A stretch of 57,179 nt of DNA from SAR116 cluster bacterium AG-325-I21. GTDB taxonomy: Bacteria > Pseudomonadota > Alphaproteobacteria > Puniceispirillales > Puniceispirillaceae. Position numbers and translations under genes: made by a program. Numbering within the stretch: position 1 is the first letter of the stretch; every line of letters begins with the position of its first letter. Where the stretch lies: NCBI GenBank assembly GCA_003282865.1, contig QBYK01000009.1, forward strand, positions 1 to 57,179. The letters are read 5' to 3'. A model generated the notes under the pieces. It made no database searches. It had not been told where the DNA came from and was given only the letters and a program-made list of their open reading frames with translations. Of the stretch, positions 18,785 through 28,151 are shown piece after piece.

Positions 18785-19957
18785 ATGTCCAAATCTCATA
18801 CTGTTGGCCGCCATTTTCTTCAAATACCTGGTCCCACAAATGTGCCAGATCGGATTCTTCGGGCAATGGATTACCCGACGATTGATCATCGTGGACCGGA
18901 ATTTGCTAAGATTGGCACAAAATGCCTCGTCGGCATTAAAACCATCTTCAAAACAGAAAGTCATACAGTTATTTTTCCAGCATCTGGGACTGGGGCTTGG
19001 GAGTCGGCTTTGGTAAATTGTTTGCAGGACGGCGATTTAGTGCTGATGGTTGAGACCGGACATTTTGCTAGTCTGTGGCAGAAGATGGCGACGCGGCTTG
19101 GTATCGAGACAGAGTTTCTCACAACAGATTGGCGTCGTGGGGTTGATCCGCAACAAATCGAAGACAGGCTTGGGCGGGATACGGGTCAAAGGATCAAAGC
19201 CGTTTGTGTTGTGCATAATGAAACTTCAACCGGATCAACTTCGCGGATAGGCGATGTCCGTTTGGCAATGGATAATGTTGGTCATCCCGCGCTATTACTT
19301 GTTGATACGATCTCATCGCTTGGTTCGATTGATTACCGTCATGATGAATGGGGCGTTGATGTTACGGTTGCCGGTTCACAAAAGGGGCTAATGCTTCCAC
19401 CTGGCCTTTCATTTAATGCGGTATCAGAAAAGGCATTGGCTGCAGCTCGCAAAGGCGGTATGCGCCGAAGTTATTGGGATTGGGAAGACCATATTGCCGC
19501 TAACAAGGATGGGGCATTTCCCTACACGCCCGCAACCAATCTTTTGTACGGGCTGGCTGAGGCGATCGATATGCTTCACGAAGAGGGATTGGAGAACGTT
19601 TTTCGGCGGCATGATCGGCATGCTGCTGCAGTGCGAAAAGCGGTGCAGTCATGGGGGCTTGAAGTCCTATGTCAGGAACCAAAAGATTTTTCCAGCTCGC
19701 TGACTGCGGTGCTTCTTCCGGATGGACACGATGCCGATGCATTTCGAACCGTTGTTCTAAAACATTTTAATATGTCGCTTGGTAATGGTTTGTCACGGTT
19801 GGCTGGAAAGGTTTTCCGGATTGGCCATCTTGGTGATTTTAACGAACTCATGTTGCTCGGTACCCTAAGCGGGGTTGAAATGGGCCTCTCAAAAGCGGAT
19901 ATACCTCACCAAAAAGGTGGCGTTGATGCGGCGATGAATATTCTTAAAGGTAGTTAG
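18785..19957 (+). CDS. Alanine/serine-glyoxylate aminotransferase family protein
   Basis: Class V PLP aminotransferase of 390 residues. Seen: PGPTNVPDRILRAM (15-28) and DHRGPEF substrate loop (34-40), SGTGAWE (68-74), cofactor Asp174 in VDTISS and Schiff-base Lys200 in AGSQKG. This matches bacterial SgaA-type enzymes that convert glyoxylate to glycine using serine or alanine. It is divergent from the FAD dehydrogenase and shares the putative operator, and is followed after 64 bases by an enoyl-CoA hydratase. The pairing suggests metabolism of glycolate/glyoxylate or another amino/keto acid pair. Confidence 0.9.
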   Translation: MSKSHTVGRHFLQIPGPTNVPDRILRAMDYPTIDHRGPEFAKIGTKCLVGIKTIFKTESHTVIFPASGTGAWESALVNCLQDGDLVLMVETGHFASLWQKMATRLGIETEFLTTDWRRGVDPQQIEDRLGRDTGQRIKAVCVVHNETSTGSTSRIGDVRLAMDNVGHPALLLVDTISSLGSIDYRHDEWGVDVTVAGSQKGLMLPPGLSFNAVSEKALAAARKGGMRRSYWDWEDHIAANKDGAFPYTPATNLLYGLAEAIDMLHEEGLENVFRRHDRHAAAVRKAVQSWGLEVLCQEPKDFSSSLTAVLLPDGHDADAFRTVVLKHFNMSLGNGLSRLAGKVFRIGHLGDFNELMLLGTLSGVEMGLSKADIPHQKGGVDAAMNILKGS

Positions 19958-20021
19958 ATCTAACAAAGCGCTGGCACTGTATGTGCGCACCAGGCTAGGC
20001 TGCCACTAGGAGGGCGGCAAA

Positions 20022-20834
20022 ATGAGTACCGATGACTTGTGCACTGATGGTAATGAACTAATTGTTAATATTGAGAACCATATCGCTCATGTGATCTTGA
20101 ATCGGCCACGCGCGCGAAATGCTCTGACGTTTGGTATGTATGAAAACCTTGCAGAGCTCTGCGCGCGAGCTGGCAAGGCTGATGACAGCGAACCTATAAA
20201 GGCAATTATTATTTCGGGTGCGGGCGATAAGGCTTTCGCAGCAGGGACTGATATTGGCCAGTTTACTGGTTTTACCGATCCCAAAGATGGGCGGGCTTAT
20301 GAAGCTCGGATGGAGATGGTAATCAGCAAGATTGAAACATGCAAAGTGCCGGTTATAGCTGCTCTTCATGGTGCTGTGACGGGTGGTGGGCTTGTGATTG
20401 CATCGGCAGTGCATGTTCGGATCGCTAGTGCTGCTGCGGTTGCTGGTATGCCAATTGCCCGTACCCTTGGCAATTGCCTGGCTGTATCAAACTTGCGACG
20501 CCTTACAGCGTTATTTGGCGAGTCCCGGGTTGCTCATATGATCTTGACAGCTGAATTGATCGATGCCGATGGTCTGCTTACAAGTGGGTTTATTCACGAG
20601 GTTTTGCCTGACCAGCATACATTAATGGCACGTGCTATGGAGATTGCTAACCGCATTAAAACAATGGCACCTTTGACCATTCAGGCTAGCTTAGAAGGGT
20701 TGCGCCGACTACGAGGTGCTGTTCCATTGCCGAATGATCAGGACTTGATTGACCGCAGCTATGTTAGTGCTGACTTTGCCGAAGGGGTTCGTGCCTTTTT
20801 GGAAAAACGGAAACCTGATTGGCAGGGTAAATAG
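20022..20834 (+). CDS. Enoyl-CoA hydratase/isomerase family protein
   Basis: Crotonase fold, 270 residues: N-terminal HVILNRPRARNALT, oxyanion-hole segments AFAAGTDIGQF and HGAVTGGGLVIA. The canonical catalytic Glu pair is not obvious: the second-site region reads MPIARTLGNCLAV, so hydratase activity should not be assumed. AGGAGGG ribosome site precedes the ATG. Downstream partner of the aminotransferase; role in the cluster is uncertain. Confidence 0.82.
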   Translation: MSTDDLCTDGNELIVNIENHIAHVILNRPRARNALTFGMYENLAELCARAGKADDSEPIKAIIISGAGDKAFAAGTDIGQFTGFTDPKDGRAYEARMEMVISKIETCKVPVIAALHGAVTGGGLVIASAVHVRIASAAAVAGMPIARTLGNCLAVSNLRRLTALFGESRVAHMILTAELIDADGLLTSGFIHEVLPDQHTLMARAMEIANRIKTMAPLTIQASLEGLRRLRGAVPLPNDQDLIDRSYVSADFAEGVRAFLEKRKPDWQGK

Positions 20835-20851
20835 GGGGATGATGTAGGTTC

Positions 20852-22534
20852 TTATTGGGTTGCTAATTTATTGATGGCACTAACCACAGCACGGATTGGT
20901 GCTAGTGTGATTGATGTATCAATTCCAACCCCAAAGACCGAATGCTTCGCGTCATTTACGTCATGTACGAGTTCCACATAAGCTGCGGCTTCAGCCTTAG
21001 AGGTGGCTGAACGGGTGTTTTGGCCAAAATCAGCAAGCCTGAAGCTAAGCCCAAATTCATCGCGCATGGCATCAACAAAAGCCGATATTGGTCCATTACC
21101 AGTGGCACTAATGTCGACTTTCCTACCGTCATGCAGCAGCGTCGCCGTAATACGTTCAGCCTCGCTTGACCGGCTAGCCCGGCCAGATTCAAAATTCATA
21201 AGCTCAAACGGACCCTGCGGGTTGATGTAATGCTCTTCGGCTAGCTCCCAGATGCGTTGGCTGGTAATTTCTTTTCCAGTCGTGTCAGCCTCATTCTGAA
21301 CAATGCCAGAAAATTCAATCTCAGCTTTGCGGGGCAATCGCACATGGTGGTCCGCCTCAAGCAGATAGGCCGCACCGGCTTTTCCTGACTGTGAGTTCAC
21401 TCGAATAATAGCCTCAAATGTACGGCCAATATCCGCGGGATCAATTGGTAGATAGGGGACCTCCCACACATCGTCATTTGCCTCTGCTAAAGCCTCTATA
21501 CCTTTTCGGATGGCATCTTGATGGCTGCCCGAAAATGCGGTGTGAACTAATTTTCCGGCATAGGGATGACGTTCGTGAACCGGTAATTGGTTGCAAAATT
21601 CGGCTGTTTCAATCAACTCATTTATATTGGAAAAGTCTAAATTTGGATTAACACCTTGAGTAAACATATTTAAACCAAGTGTGACAAGATCTACATTGCC
21701 AGTGCGTTCGCCATTGCCAAATAGAGTTCCTTCGACACGGTCAGCCCCCGCCATTAGCCCAAGTTCAGTTGCTGCAACAGCGCAGCCCCGATCATTATGC
21801 GGGTGCAGTGACAAAATAACTGCTTTACGATCACTAAAATTGCGACTCATCCATTCTATCTGGTCTGCGTAAATATTCGGTGCTGACATCTCAACTGTGG
21901 CAGGTAAGTTGATAATAGTGGGATTTTCAGGGGTTGATTGCCAGATTTCCATTACCGACTCACACACATCAAGCGCGTAATCAAGTTCAGTGCCAGTAAA
22001 GCTCTCAGGGCTATATTGTAAGCGCAAGTTGTCTGCCCCAGCATTCGCTAAACGGTCCGCCACCATCTTTGCTCCGTCGGTCGCTATTCGCTTAACGCCG
22101 TCACGATCTGCCTTAAAAACAACCCGCCGTTGCAAGGTGCTTGTCGAATTATAAAGATGCAAAATAGCATTGGGAGCGCCGCGCAATGAGTCAACGGTCC
22201 TATCAATCAGATGTTCGCGTGCTTGTGTAAGCACTTGAATTGTTACATCAGCGGGCACGTGACCACCCTCAATCAATTCTCGCAAGAAATTGAAATCAGT
22301 ATCTGATGCAGCGGGGAAGCCAACTTCAATTTCTTTGAAGCCCATCGCCACTAGCATTTCGAACATTTTCATTTTGCGAACACTATTCATAGGCTCAACG
22401 AGCGCTTGGTTGCCGTCGCGTAAATCGACCGAACACCAAACAGGTGCTGATTTGATCTGTTGATTAGGCCATTGTCGGTCGCTTAAATCAGGACCAATAA
22501 ATGGGCGGTATTTTTCATGACGCGGACTGGGCAT
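20852..22534 (-). CDS. leuA: 2-isopropylmalate synthase
   Basis: Condenses acetyl-CoA with 2-oxoisovalerate in leucine biosynthesis. The 560-residue length and the N-terminus (MPSPRHEKYRPF, then DLRDGNQAL at 37-45) mark the type with an N-terminal extension seen in alphaproteobacteria and actinobacteria. Metal site HPHNDRGCAVA, GERTGNVDL loop, and a C-terminal regulatory domain (ATGNGPISAFVDA) for leucine feedback. Encoded alone, convergent with the enoyl-CoA hydratase gene. Confidence 0.93.
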   Translation of the reverse strand: MPSPRHEKYRPFIGPDLSDRQWPNQQIKSAPVWCSVDLRDGNQALVEPMNSVRKMKMFEMLVAMGFKEIEVGFPAASDTDFNFLRELIEGGHVPADVTIQVLTQAREHLIDRTVDSLRGAPNAILHLYNSTSTLQRRVVFKADRDGVKRIATDGAKMVADRLANAGADNLRLQYSPESFTGTELDYALDVCESVMEIWQSTPENPTIINLPATVEMSAPNIYADQIEWMSRNFSDRKAVILSLHPHNDRGCAVAATELGLMAGADRVEGTLFGNGERTGNVDLVTLGLNMFTQGVNPNLDFSNINELIETAEFCNQLPVHERHPYAGKLVHTAFSGSHQDAIRKGIEALAEANDDVWEVPYLPIDPADIGRTFEAIIRVNSQSGKAGAAYLLEADHHVRLPRKAEIEFSGIVQNEADTTGKEITSQRIWELAEEHYINPQGPFELMNFESGRASRSSEAERITATLLHDGRKVDISATGNGPISAFVDAMRDEFGLSFRLADFGQNTRSATSKAEAAAYVELVHDVNDAKHSVFGVGIDTSITLAPIRAVVSAINKLATQ

Positions 22535-22543
22535 CAGCTTTTC

Positions 22544-22684
22544 TTAATCCCTAATTTTGAAATTGTTTATAATGCCCCAAAGGGTACACAATCCAACCAT
22601 AAGCGCAACTGCCAATAGGAAACAGAAAAAAGATCCTAAATCTCCATCCTCATTTTTGATTAAATGCGGTAATTCGGCAGAAAT
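22544..22684 (-). CDS. Possible 46-residue membrane protein upstream of leuA (ATT start)
   Basis: An open frame runs to a TAA ten bases before leuA. It encodes a polar N-terminus (SAELPHLIKNEDGDLG) followed by a single strong transmembrane helix (FFCFLLAVALMVGLCTLWGI) and a short basic tail. No ATG, GTG or TTG opens it; an ATT at 22,684 is the only plausible start before a stop, and there is no clear ribosome site. It could be a real small protein, or a leader/upstream ORF of leuA, or chance. Confidence 0.3.
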   Translation of the reverse strand: MSAELPHLIKNEDGDLGSFFCFLLAVALMVGLCTLWGIINNFKIRD

Positions 22685-22744
22685 TGTTGTATAGAAATGC
22701 CATCAAAGTAATTTTTTCCAAATTGTGGGACTGCGTCATAAATC

Positions 22745-24547
22745 ATGACCAAAATTGAAAAAATCCGTAATTTCTCAATCATCGCGCATATTGATCACGG
22801 CAAATCAACAATAGCTGACAGATTGATTCAGGTCTGTGGGGGTTTGAGTGACCGTGAAATGAAAGAACAGGTTCTTGATAGTATGGATATTGAGCGCGAG
22901 CGCGGTATTACCATCAAAGCGCAGACGGTTCGTCTCGAATATAAGGCGCAAGATGGCACTGAATATGTGTTAAATTTAATGGACACCCCGGGCCACGTTG
23001 ATTTTGGTTACGAAGTATCACGGTCCTTATCTGCCTGTGAAGGATCTCTCCTTGTTGTTGATGCCAGCCAGGGTGTTGAAGCGCAAACGCTGGCCAATGT
23101 TTATCAAGCGATTGATGCTGACCATGAGATTGTGCCTGTCCTGAACAAGATTGATCTTCCAGCTGCTGAACCTGAGAGGGTTAAGAAGCAAATTGAAGAA
23201 GTAATTGGACTGCCAGCTTGTGATGCAATTGCAGCGTCGGCAAAAACTGGCGAGGGTATCAAAGATATTCTTGAAGCTCTTGTAACCAAATTACCACCCC
23301 CTCAAGGTGATGCTGATGCGCCGTTGCAGGCGTTGCTGGTTGATAGTTGGTACGACTCTTATTTGGGCGTCATGACATTGGTTCGAGTGCGTAAAGGGGT
23401 GCTGAAAAAAGGCATGAAAATTAGAATGATGGCAACTGGAGCCACTCATGTGATCGAACGAGTTGGGGTGTTTGCCCCAAAGCCGATAGCTCTCGATCAG
23501 CTCGGGCCGGGGGAGATTGGTTTTATTAATGCCGGGGTGAAACGCGTTGCCGACGCTAAAGTAGGCGATACAATCACAGAGGAGCGGCGTCAAACTAATG
23601 AGGTATTACCCGGTTTTGCGCCGTCGGTACAGGTGGTATTCTGCGGCTTATTTCCCGTTGATACCAATGATTTTAGTGGGCTTCGTGAGGCCCTTGAGAA
23701 ATTATTATTAAATGATGCGTCATTTTCTTTCGAGGCAGAAACATCTGCGGCTTTGGGTTTTGGCTTTCGGTGCGGGTTTTTGGGATTGTTGCACATGGAA
23801 GTAATTCGGGAACGATTAACCCGAGAGTTTAATTTAGATCTTATTTCAACCGCTCCATCAGTGGTTTATCAAATAACTCTAACAGATGGCAAAAAGTTGG
23901 ATCTTCATAATCCTGCCGATATGCCCGAGGTCACTCGTCTATCGTCAATTGAGGAGCCATGGATCAAAGCCACAATAATGACGCCAGATGAGTTTCTTGG
24001 GCCAGTTTTAACCTTATGTACTGAACGTCGCGGCGAACAGCTAGATCTGACTTATGCCGGTAATCGGGCAATGGCTGTTTACCGTTTACCGCTCAACGAG
24101 GTTGTGTTTGATTTTTATGATCGATTGAAATCGATCACCCGGGGATATGCCAGCTTTGACTATACCCTTGACTCCTATCGAGTTGGCAACCTAGTTAAAG
24201 TGTCGATTCTTATCAATGGTGACGCTGTGGATGCATTATCAATGATTGTGCATCGTGACCAGGCAGAGGGTAAAGGTCGGGCAATTTGTATCCGGCTGAA
24301 GGATCTTGTGCCACGCCAAATGTTTAAGGTTGCGCTCCAAGCGGCTATTGGGGGCAAGGTGATCGCCCGTGAAACCATTGCAGCTTTGCGAAAAGATGTA
24401 ACCGCAAAATGTTATGGTGGTGATATCAGCCGCAAGAAAAAATTACTTGAAAAGCAGAAAGAGGGAAAAAAGAAGATGCGGCAGTTTGGGAAGGTTGAAA
24501 TCCCGCAGAACGCTTTCTTTGAGGCCTTGAAGATGGGGAATAACTAA
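22745..24547 (+). CDS. lepA: Elongation factor 4 (back-translocase GTPase)
   Basis: A 600-residue translational GTPase with G1 AHIDHGKST (14-22), RGITIKAQ switch 1, DTPGHVDF G3, NKID G4, and the LepA-specific C-terminal domain ending in [21 protein letters not shown]. Full length and colinear with E. coli LepA. It acts on stalled ribosomes. Housekeeping gene; the last clearly core gene before the island. Confidence 0.97.
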   Translation: MTKIEKIRNFSIIAHIDHGKSTIADRLIQVCGGLSDREMKEQVLDSMDIERERGITIKAQTVRLEYKAQDGTEYVLNLMDTPGHVDFGYEVSRSLSACEGSLLVVDASQGVEAQTLANVYQAIDADHEIVPVLNKIDLPAAEPERVKKQIEEVIGLPACDAIAASAKTGEGIKDILEALVTKLPPPQGDADAPLQALLVDSWYDSYLGVMTLVRVRKGVLKKGMKIRMMATGATHVIERVGVFAPKPIALDQLGPGEIGFINAGVKRVADAKVGDTITEERRQTNEVLPGFAPSVQVVFCGLFPVDTNDFSGLREALEKLLLNDASFSFEAETSAALGFGFRCGFLGLLHMEVIRERLTREFNLDLISTAPSVVYQITLTDGKKLDLHNPADMPEVTRLSSIEEPWIKATIMTPDEFLGPVLTLCTERRGEQLDLTYAGNRAMAVYRLPLNEVVFDFYDRLKSITRGYASFDYTLDSYRVGNLVKVSILINGDAVDALSMIVHRDQAEGKGRAICIRLKDLVPRQMFKVALQAAIGGKVIARETIAALRKDVTAKCYGGDISRKKKLLEKQKEGKKKMRQFGKVEIPQNAFFEALKMGNN

Positions 24548-24592
24548 AAAGCTATTTGGCTGACTAAATGGGTTCTGCTCGAGACAGTGAGA

Positions 24593-24967
24593 CTATTTTT
24601 CACCATGTCGCTTTAAGGAGCGCACTCTACCCTTACGTCCAAGTGGGCGTCCAATCCAACTCGATAACCAGTAGAAAAACATGCATAGTCCCAGCAAGAC
24701 AGGCGCGGCTGGCCAACCTAAAATTGTTGATACCAAAGGATGCCACAAAAAAGGTGAGCAACCGAGGGTGATTATAAGGCTACAAGGATCAATGTAGCGG
24801 CTGACAATGGCTTCGGCAAACTGCAGTGATCCGGGGTTGCTTGAGTACCATAATTTGCCAAGTGATGCACTGGTAGTGTAAACATGTGTTAAATCATACC
24901 AAATTGCGTAGCCTGCTGCAAAGAGAAGGAATAGCGCAAAGATGCTGAAAATATATTTCATAGTCAT
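24593..24967 (-). CDS. Hypothetical membrane protein
   Basis: 124 residues: an N-terminal hydrophobic helix (FSIFALFLLFAAGYAIWY, about 7-24), a central soluble part with two Cys, a second hydrophobic stretch (APVLLGLCMFFYWLSSWI, about 88-105) and a very basic tail (GRPLGRKGRVRSLKRHGEK). The tail should stay in the cytoplasm. I do not recognise a family. It converges on lepA with a 45-base gap. Two tandem start ATGs (24,967 and 24,961). Confidence 0.6.
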   Translation of the reverse strand: MTMKYIFSIFALFLLFAAGYAIWYDLTHVYTTSASLGKLWYSSNPGSLQFAEAIVSRYIDPCSLIITLGCSPFLWHPLVSTILGWPAAPVLLGLCMFFYWLSSWIGRPLGRKGRVRSLKRHGEK

Positions 24968-25191
24968 ATTATAGTGTTTGCATATCTCTTATAATACAAG
25001 AGATTTATGATACAACGGCTTTGCTTGATGGTTATGCAAAACGTATGCAAAAGGGCCGTTTTAAAACTTTCAAATTAGCTATGGATAATTTGAGTGATCG
25101 AATAAGAAAATTGGATGAATAAAAAGGGCAGAGAAATTGAACTCAATTGCTTAATATAATAAGTTGAATCTGGTAACTTTGCTTCAAAGTT
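24968..25191. other. Intergenic stretch with a possible short ORF
   Basis: A coding-like open frame (YDTTALLDGYAKRMQ... to LDE) ends at 25,122; the first ATG in it is 25,045 and gives only 25 residues, and a TTG at 25,021 gives 33. No recognisable family and no good ribosome site. It may be the remainder of a small gene next to the tRNA. Confidence 0.25.
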
Positions 25192-25281
25192 GGAGGGGTG
25201 GCCGAGTGGCTTAAGGCGCACGCTTGGAAAGCGTGTTGAGGTTAACACCTCACCGGGGTTCGAATCCCCGTCCCTCCGCCA
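25192..25281 (+). tRNA. tRNA-Ser (anticodon GGA)
   Basis: 90 nt including encoded CCA. Acceptor GGAGGGG pairs with TCCCTCC, discriminator G, anticodon loop CTTGGAAA with GGA, a long variable arm typical of class II tRNAs, and T-arm GGTTCGAATCC. Its 3' end is the integration site of the downstream island. Confidence 0.97.
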
Positions 25282-25282
25282 T
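25268..25282. repeat. att core, copy 1 (island left end, in tRNA-Ser)
   Basis: CCGTCCCTCCGCCAT spans the 3' end of the tRNA. It recurs exactly at 40,297-40,311 and its first 12 bp at 56,562-56,573, as expected for direct repeats left by tyrosine-recombinase integration. Confidence 0.8.
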
Positions 25283-25393
25283 GATCACATTTAGTGAACT
25301 GTTATTATTTATTAATTAATAAAATATATGTATTACCCACAACCATACCCACAACAAATCACCAGACTAAATTAGTTATTTATTTATATTTAA

Positions 25394-25531
25394 CCTTGTA
25401 GGTTTTTTGAAATGGGTTTGAGCATTCCTGAAGTTGCTCGAATCTCAGGTCATAAAGACGTAAAGCAAAGTCGCTTCACTCATAACCTGAAGGTCGCAGG
25501 TTCAAATCCTGCACCCGCAACCAAAAATTAA
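25394..25531 (+). pseudogene. C-terminal remnant of a tyrosine recombinase
   Basis: Open frame reading CRFFEMGLSIPEVARISGHKDVKQ and then FTHNL. This is the conserved ending of phage-type integrases (normally SRFFE-GLSIPEVA-ISGH followed by YTHL). The piece starts just after a stop codon and has neither the Arg nor the His-x-x-Arg part. The presumed catalytic Tyr of the YTHL motif is replaced by Phe. The frame then runs into a tRNA 3' end. Remnant of an integrase that used an initiator tRNA as target. Confidence 0.7.
25479..25523 (+). repeat. 3' fragment of an initiator tRNA-fMet (displaced att site)
   Basis: The 45 bases from the anticodon loop (CTCATAACC) through the T-arm (GGTTCAAATCC) to CCGCAACCA match the 3' half of an alphaproteobacterial initiator tRNA. 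The 5' half is absent; integrase code stands there instead. This is what an att duplicate at the end of a tRNA-fMet-targeted element looks like. Confidence 0.7.
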
Positions 25532-25886
25532 ATTCTTTAATCCAATATGTTGGTGGCTTTTTGCTATTTAAAGATAATTTTGAAACTAAAAAATTGCCGC
25601 GTTCATTGCCGCGTTCGTATGTTGCTTGGTGTTACCCAGCGATTGCGTCCGGTCGTCCGCTCAACCGCTTATCTACTACATGGGCCAATTCAGCTTCATA
25701 CGACGTCGCTGCCTGAAACCTCTATTCCAAAAAGCCTAAACACCCCAGCCGCGACCCCACCCCCGGGGCTAGCCCCTCTTTGTCAGTTGGGACTCCGCAT
25801 ATCCTCCAATAATACTATTAAAGACGAACGAATTAGGATTGGGCGATAAGCTGCTGCAGTAACTTGTTTCCGGCCCTTCGGGTTAT
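25532..25886. other. Non-coding island end
   Basis: No supported gene. Contains a perfect 12-bp palindrome GGGGCTAGCCCC at 25,765-25,776 and the direct repeat GCCGCGTTC. Probably junction debris left of the island operon. Confidence 0.4.
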
Positions 25887-28004
25887 TTATTCTTTTTCTA
25901 GGTCTTCTAGGAATTCAGAAGTTGGGTTTAACCCGCTAACCACAAGGTGGTCTCGAGCTCGAGTGCAAGCCACGTAGAGAAGGTGACGTTCTGTCTCATA
26001 CACCTCCTCGAGATCTGCTTCATCACCAACAGTTTCCAAGCGCTCCTGGAGAGGAATCACCTCGTCATCACAGGCCATAATCGCGACCGCTCGAAATTCA
26101 AGCCCTTTGGCTAAATGCATGGTGCTGACGGAAACATGGCCTGCTGTTGTTTCGATCTCATGGTCGAGCACTTTGTAGTTCATACCAGATGCTTTAACCG
26201 CCTTAACCGCCCGAGGTATTTCAGAGGCTGACCGAACAATAACACCGAATTCGTGCGCCGGGACCCCACGGTCAGCGAGCTTCGATAGCCACTGTCCGAT
26301 TACATTAATTTCCTCGGTTTCGTCACCAAATCCATCGATTAGAGGCGCTACACCATTAAAAACAGAGACTGTTTTGTTGCGTTCCTCTGTGTTTCCATCG
26401 ACGTCAGTGACGACGGGGCCAAGCAGCCGGTCTGCCTGAGTTCGTATCTGGTGTGATGTCCGGTAGTTAACCCGCAACGTCCTGGATCGCCCGCGGATGT
26501 CGACGCCGAGGGATTTCCATGAGAATGGCTGCTGGAATATCCGTTGCCCCAAGTCCCCTGCAAAAAAGAGCGCATTCGGCCTGTCGTTACCAAGTGCCGC
26601 AAAGAACCGCAGGTGTGCCACACTGATATCCTGGGCTTCATCGACAACTGCATGGTCAAAGATCACCGTTTGCTTGTTTGTAATCGTTTTAGCCAAGGCG
26701 TTGAACCGTTCAGCCTCTGTCACCAGGTTTCTGTTTCGCATTTCTTTCCGCACGATCTCAAAAATCGACCAGAGGGTCTGGCGCTGTGCCTCCGGCAGCC
26801 TCGTCTTACGACCCAGTCGCGCCACGTCCCGGTACTCTTCCCAGGTTTCCAGTTGCCAGGCGTCTACCACCTGTTCCCATTCAGCCAGCAGAAAATTCGC
26901 ACTGAATTTATGTTTACCAATCTCTGTCGATGCATCGTGGATTATCCCACCGACCTGTTGCTGGTTTGCCAAGTCAGCATCACCAACCTGGGCCTTGTAT
27001 AAACGCGCACCGAGTGTGCCGAGTGAATGCACTTCGATCTGTTCCGCAACGCGGATCTCTCCGCCAAGCAGGCGCAGGACTTTCGTTTTAAGCGCGCGTG
27101 CTAGCGCATCTGTGAATGTCGTCAGAAGTATGCGCGCATCGGGATTTGAGCGTGCAAGATAAGCGGCCCGATGGAGTGCGACGACGGTTTTACCTGTGCC
27201 GGCCGAACCGGCAACCTTTGCGGGACCATTGTATTCCCGTTCCGCCCAGTTTCGCTGTTCGGGGTGCAGAAAGACGGTCCACTTTTCCCATGGGTATTCA
27301 AGGGCCGCTTCGAGTTCTTCAACATTTGTCATGAGCCGGAAGCGCCGCTGGGCATCGGGATGCGCGTAGGGATCCTGATGGGTCTTATCTCTATCTTCAG
27401 CAGACGTCGGTTCTATTATCGTTTCTGGCGCAGTGGCGAGCTCAAGAACCCGTTCCGCAGCTTCTGCCGGCAAATGTTCAACTAGGTCAAGAAGCGCATC
27501 TTCATTAGCTGCCTTAACGCTCGAGATCCATTCCGGGGGCACCCCCATTTCAAGAAAGATTTCGTCTGGCCTGTCGGCAAAAAGTGGGTTTGACGGGGCC
27601 GTTACGGGCGGATCTTTAGCGTCTACCGTGACCACTTCTTCCTCGATATATTGAGGAACTACTATCTCCTTGGTCAGTTCCCTTATTTCGACGAGTTGCG
27701 CAGCTCCGGTTTTTGGATGCGTTTCAAGCTTTCGCCGTTCGGCCCACGAGTACGCTTTGTCGTGATGATCAACGTAACACAGCAAAAAGCTCGAAGACGT
27801 TTTATGAACGATAAGCCTGATATCGTTGCTAACACGAACCGACCAGAAATTTTTATCGCGGACTTTGGTCAGCTTATGAAAACTCATACCCGGGTTTGAC
27901 GGGTTGAGCTGAAGGTCAAAGGCGGTTGTTTTGGTCGCTTTCTGCTCGTCGCCGGTCAGCCTATTGAGGCTATCAGTGAAGGTGTCTGAAATTCTAAAAT
28001 CCAT
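25887..28004 (-). CDS. UvrD/Rep-like helicase with RelE/ParE-like N-terminal domain
   Basis: A 705-residue superfamily 1 helicase. Residues 1-95 look like a RelE/ParE fold (FHKLTKVRDKNFWSVRVSND, then IRLIVHKT and LLCYVDHHDKAYSWAERR). A linker (100-240) follows, then the helicase: Walker A GSAGTGKT (266-273), DEAQD (455-459), VNYRTSHQIR, STMHLAKGLEF and motif VI YVACTRAR (676-683). No antitoxin gene is adjacent, so the N-terminus may act as an RNA- or protein-binding module. It is last in the island's minus-strand series, 147 bases after the methyltransferase. Likely partner in nucleic-acid processing for defence. Confidence 0.88.
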   Translation of the reverse strand: MDFRISDTFTDSLNRLTGDEQKATKTTAFDLQLNPSNPGMSFHKLTKVRDKNFWSVRVSNDIRLIVHKTSSSFLLCYVDHHDKAYSWAERRKLETHPKTGAAQLVEIRELTKEIVVPQYIEEEVVTVDAKDPPVTAPSNPLFADRPDEIFLEMGVPPEWISSVKAANEDALLDLVEHLPAEAAERVLELATAPETIIEPTSAEDRDKTHQDPYAHPDAQRRFRLMTNVEELEAALEYPWEKWTVFLHPEQRNWAEREYNGPAKVAGSAGTGKTVVALHRAAYLARSNPDARILLTTFTDALARALKTKVLRLLGGEIRVAEQIEVHSLGTLGARLYKAQVGDADLANQQQVGGIIHDASTEIGKHKFSANFLLAEWEQVVDAWQLETWEEYRDVARLGRKTRLPEAQRQTLWSIFEIVRKEMRNRNLVTEAERFNALAKTITNKQTVIFDHAVVDEAQDISVAHLRFFAALGNDRPNALFFAGDLGQRIFQQPFSWKSLGVDIRGRSRTLRVNYRTSHQIRTQADRLLGPVVTDVDGNTEERNKTVSVFNGVAPLIDGFGDETEEINVIGQWLSKLADRGVPAHEFGVIVRSASEIPRAVKAVKASGMNYKVLDHEIETTAGHVSVSTMHLAKGLEFRAVAIMACDDEVIPLQERLETVGDEADLEEVYETERHLLYVACTRARDHLVVSGLNPTSEFLEDLEKE

Positions 28005-28151
28005 TATTTCACTCGCTCAGAGGAGGTTAACGTTGATAGAGAAGTACTTATTTGAGTATATCACAATTGACGGCTTCCGACCTGAGATCTCTCGTCCCCG
28101 TAGAAGCTAGGCCAAACTGAGGTCGTGTGATGGAGGTTCTGGCCTGGTGCA

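Noticed and set aside
25479-25523. Intact initiator tRNA gene
   Set aside because: Only the 3' half is present; integrase code occupies the 5' half.
25887-28004. Type II toxin-antitoxin locus
   Set aside because: The RelE-like part is fused to a helicase and no antitoxin-sized gene is adjacent.
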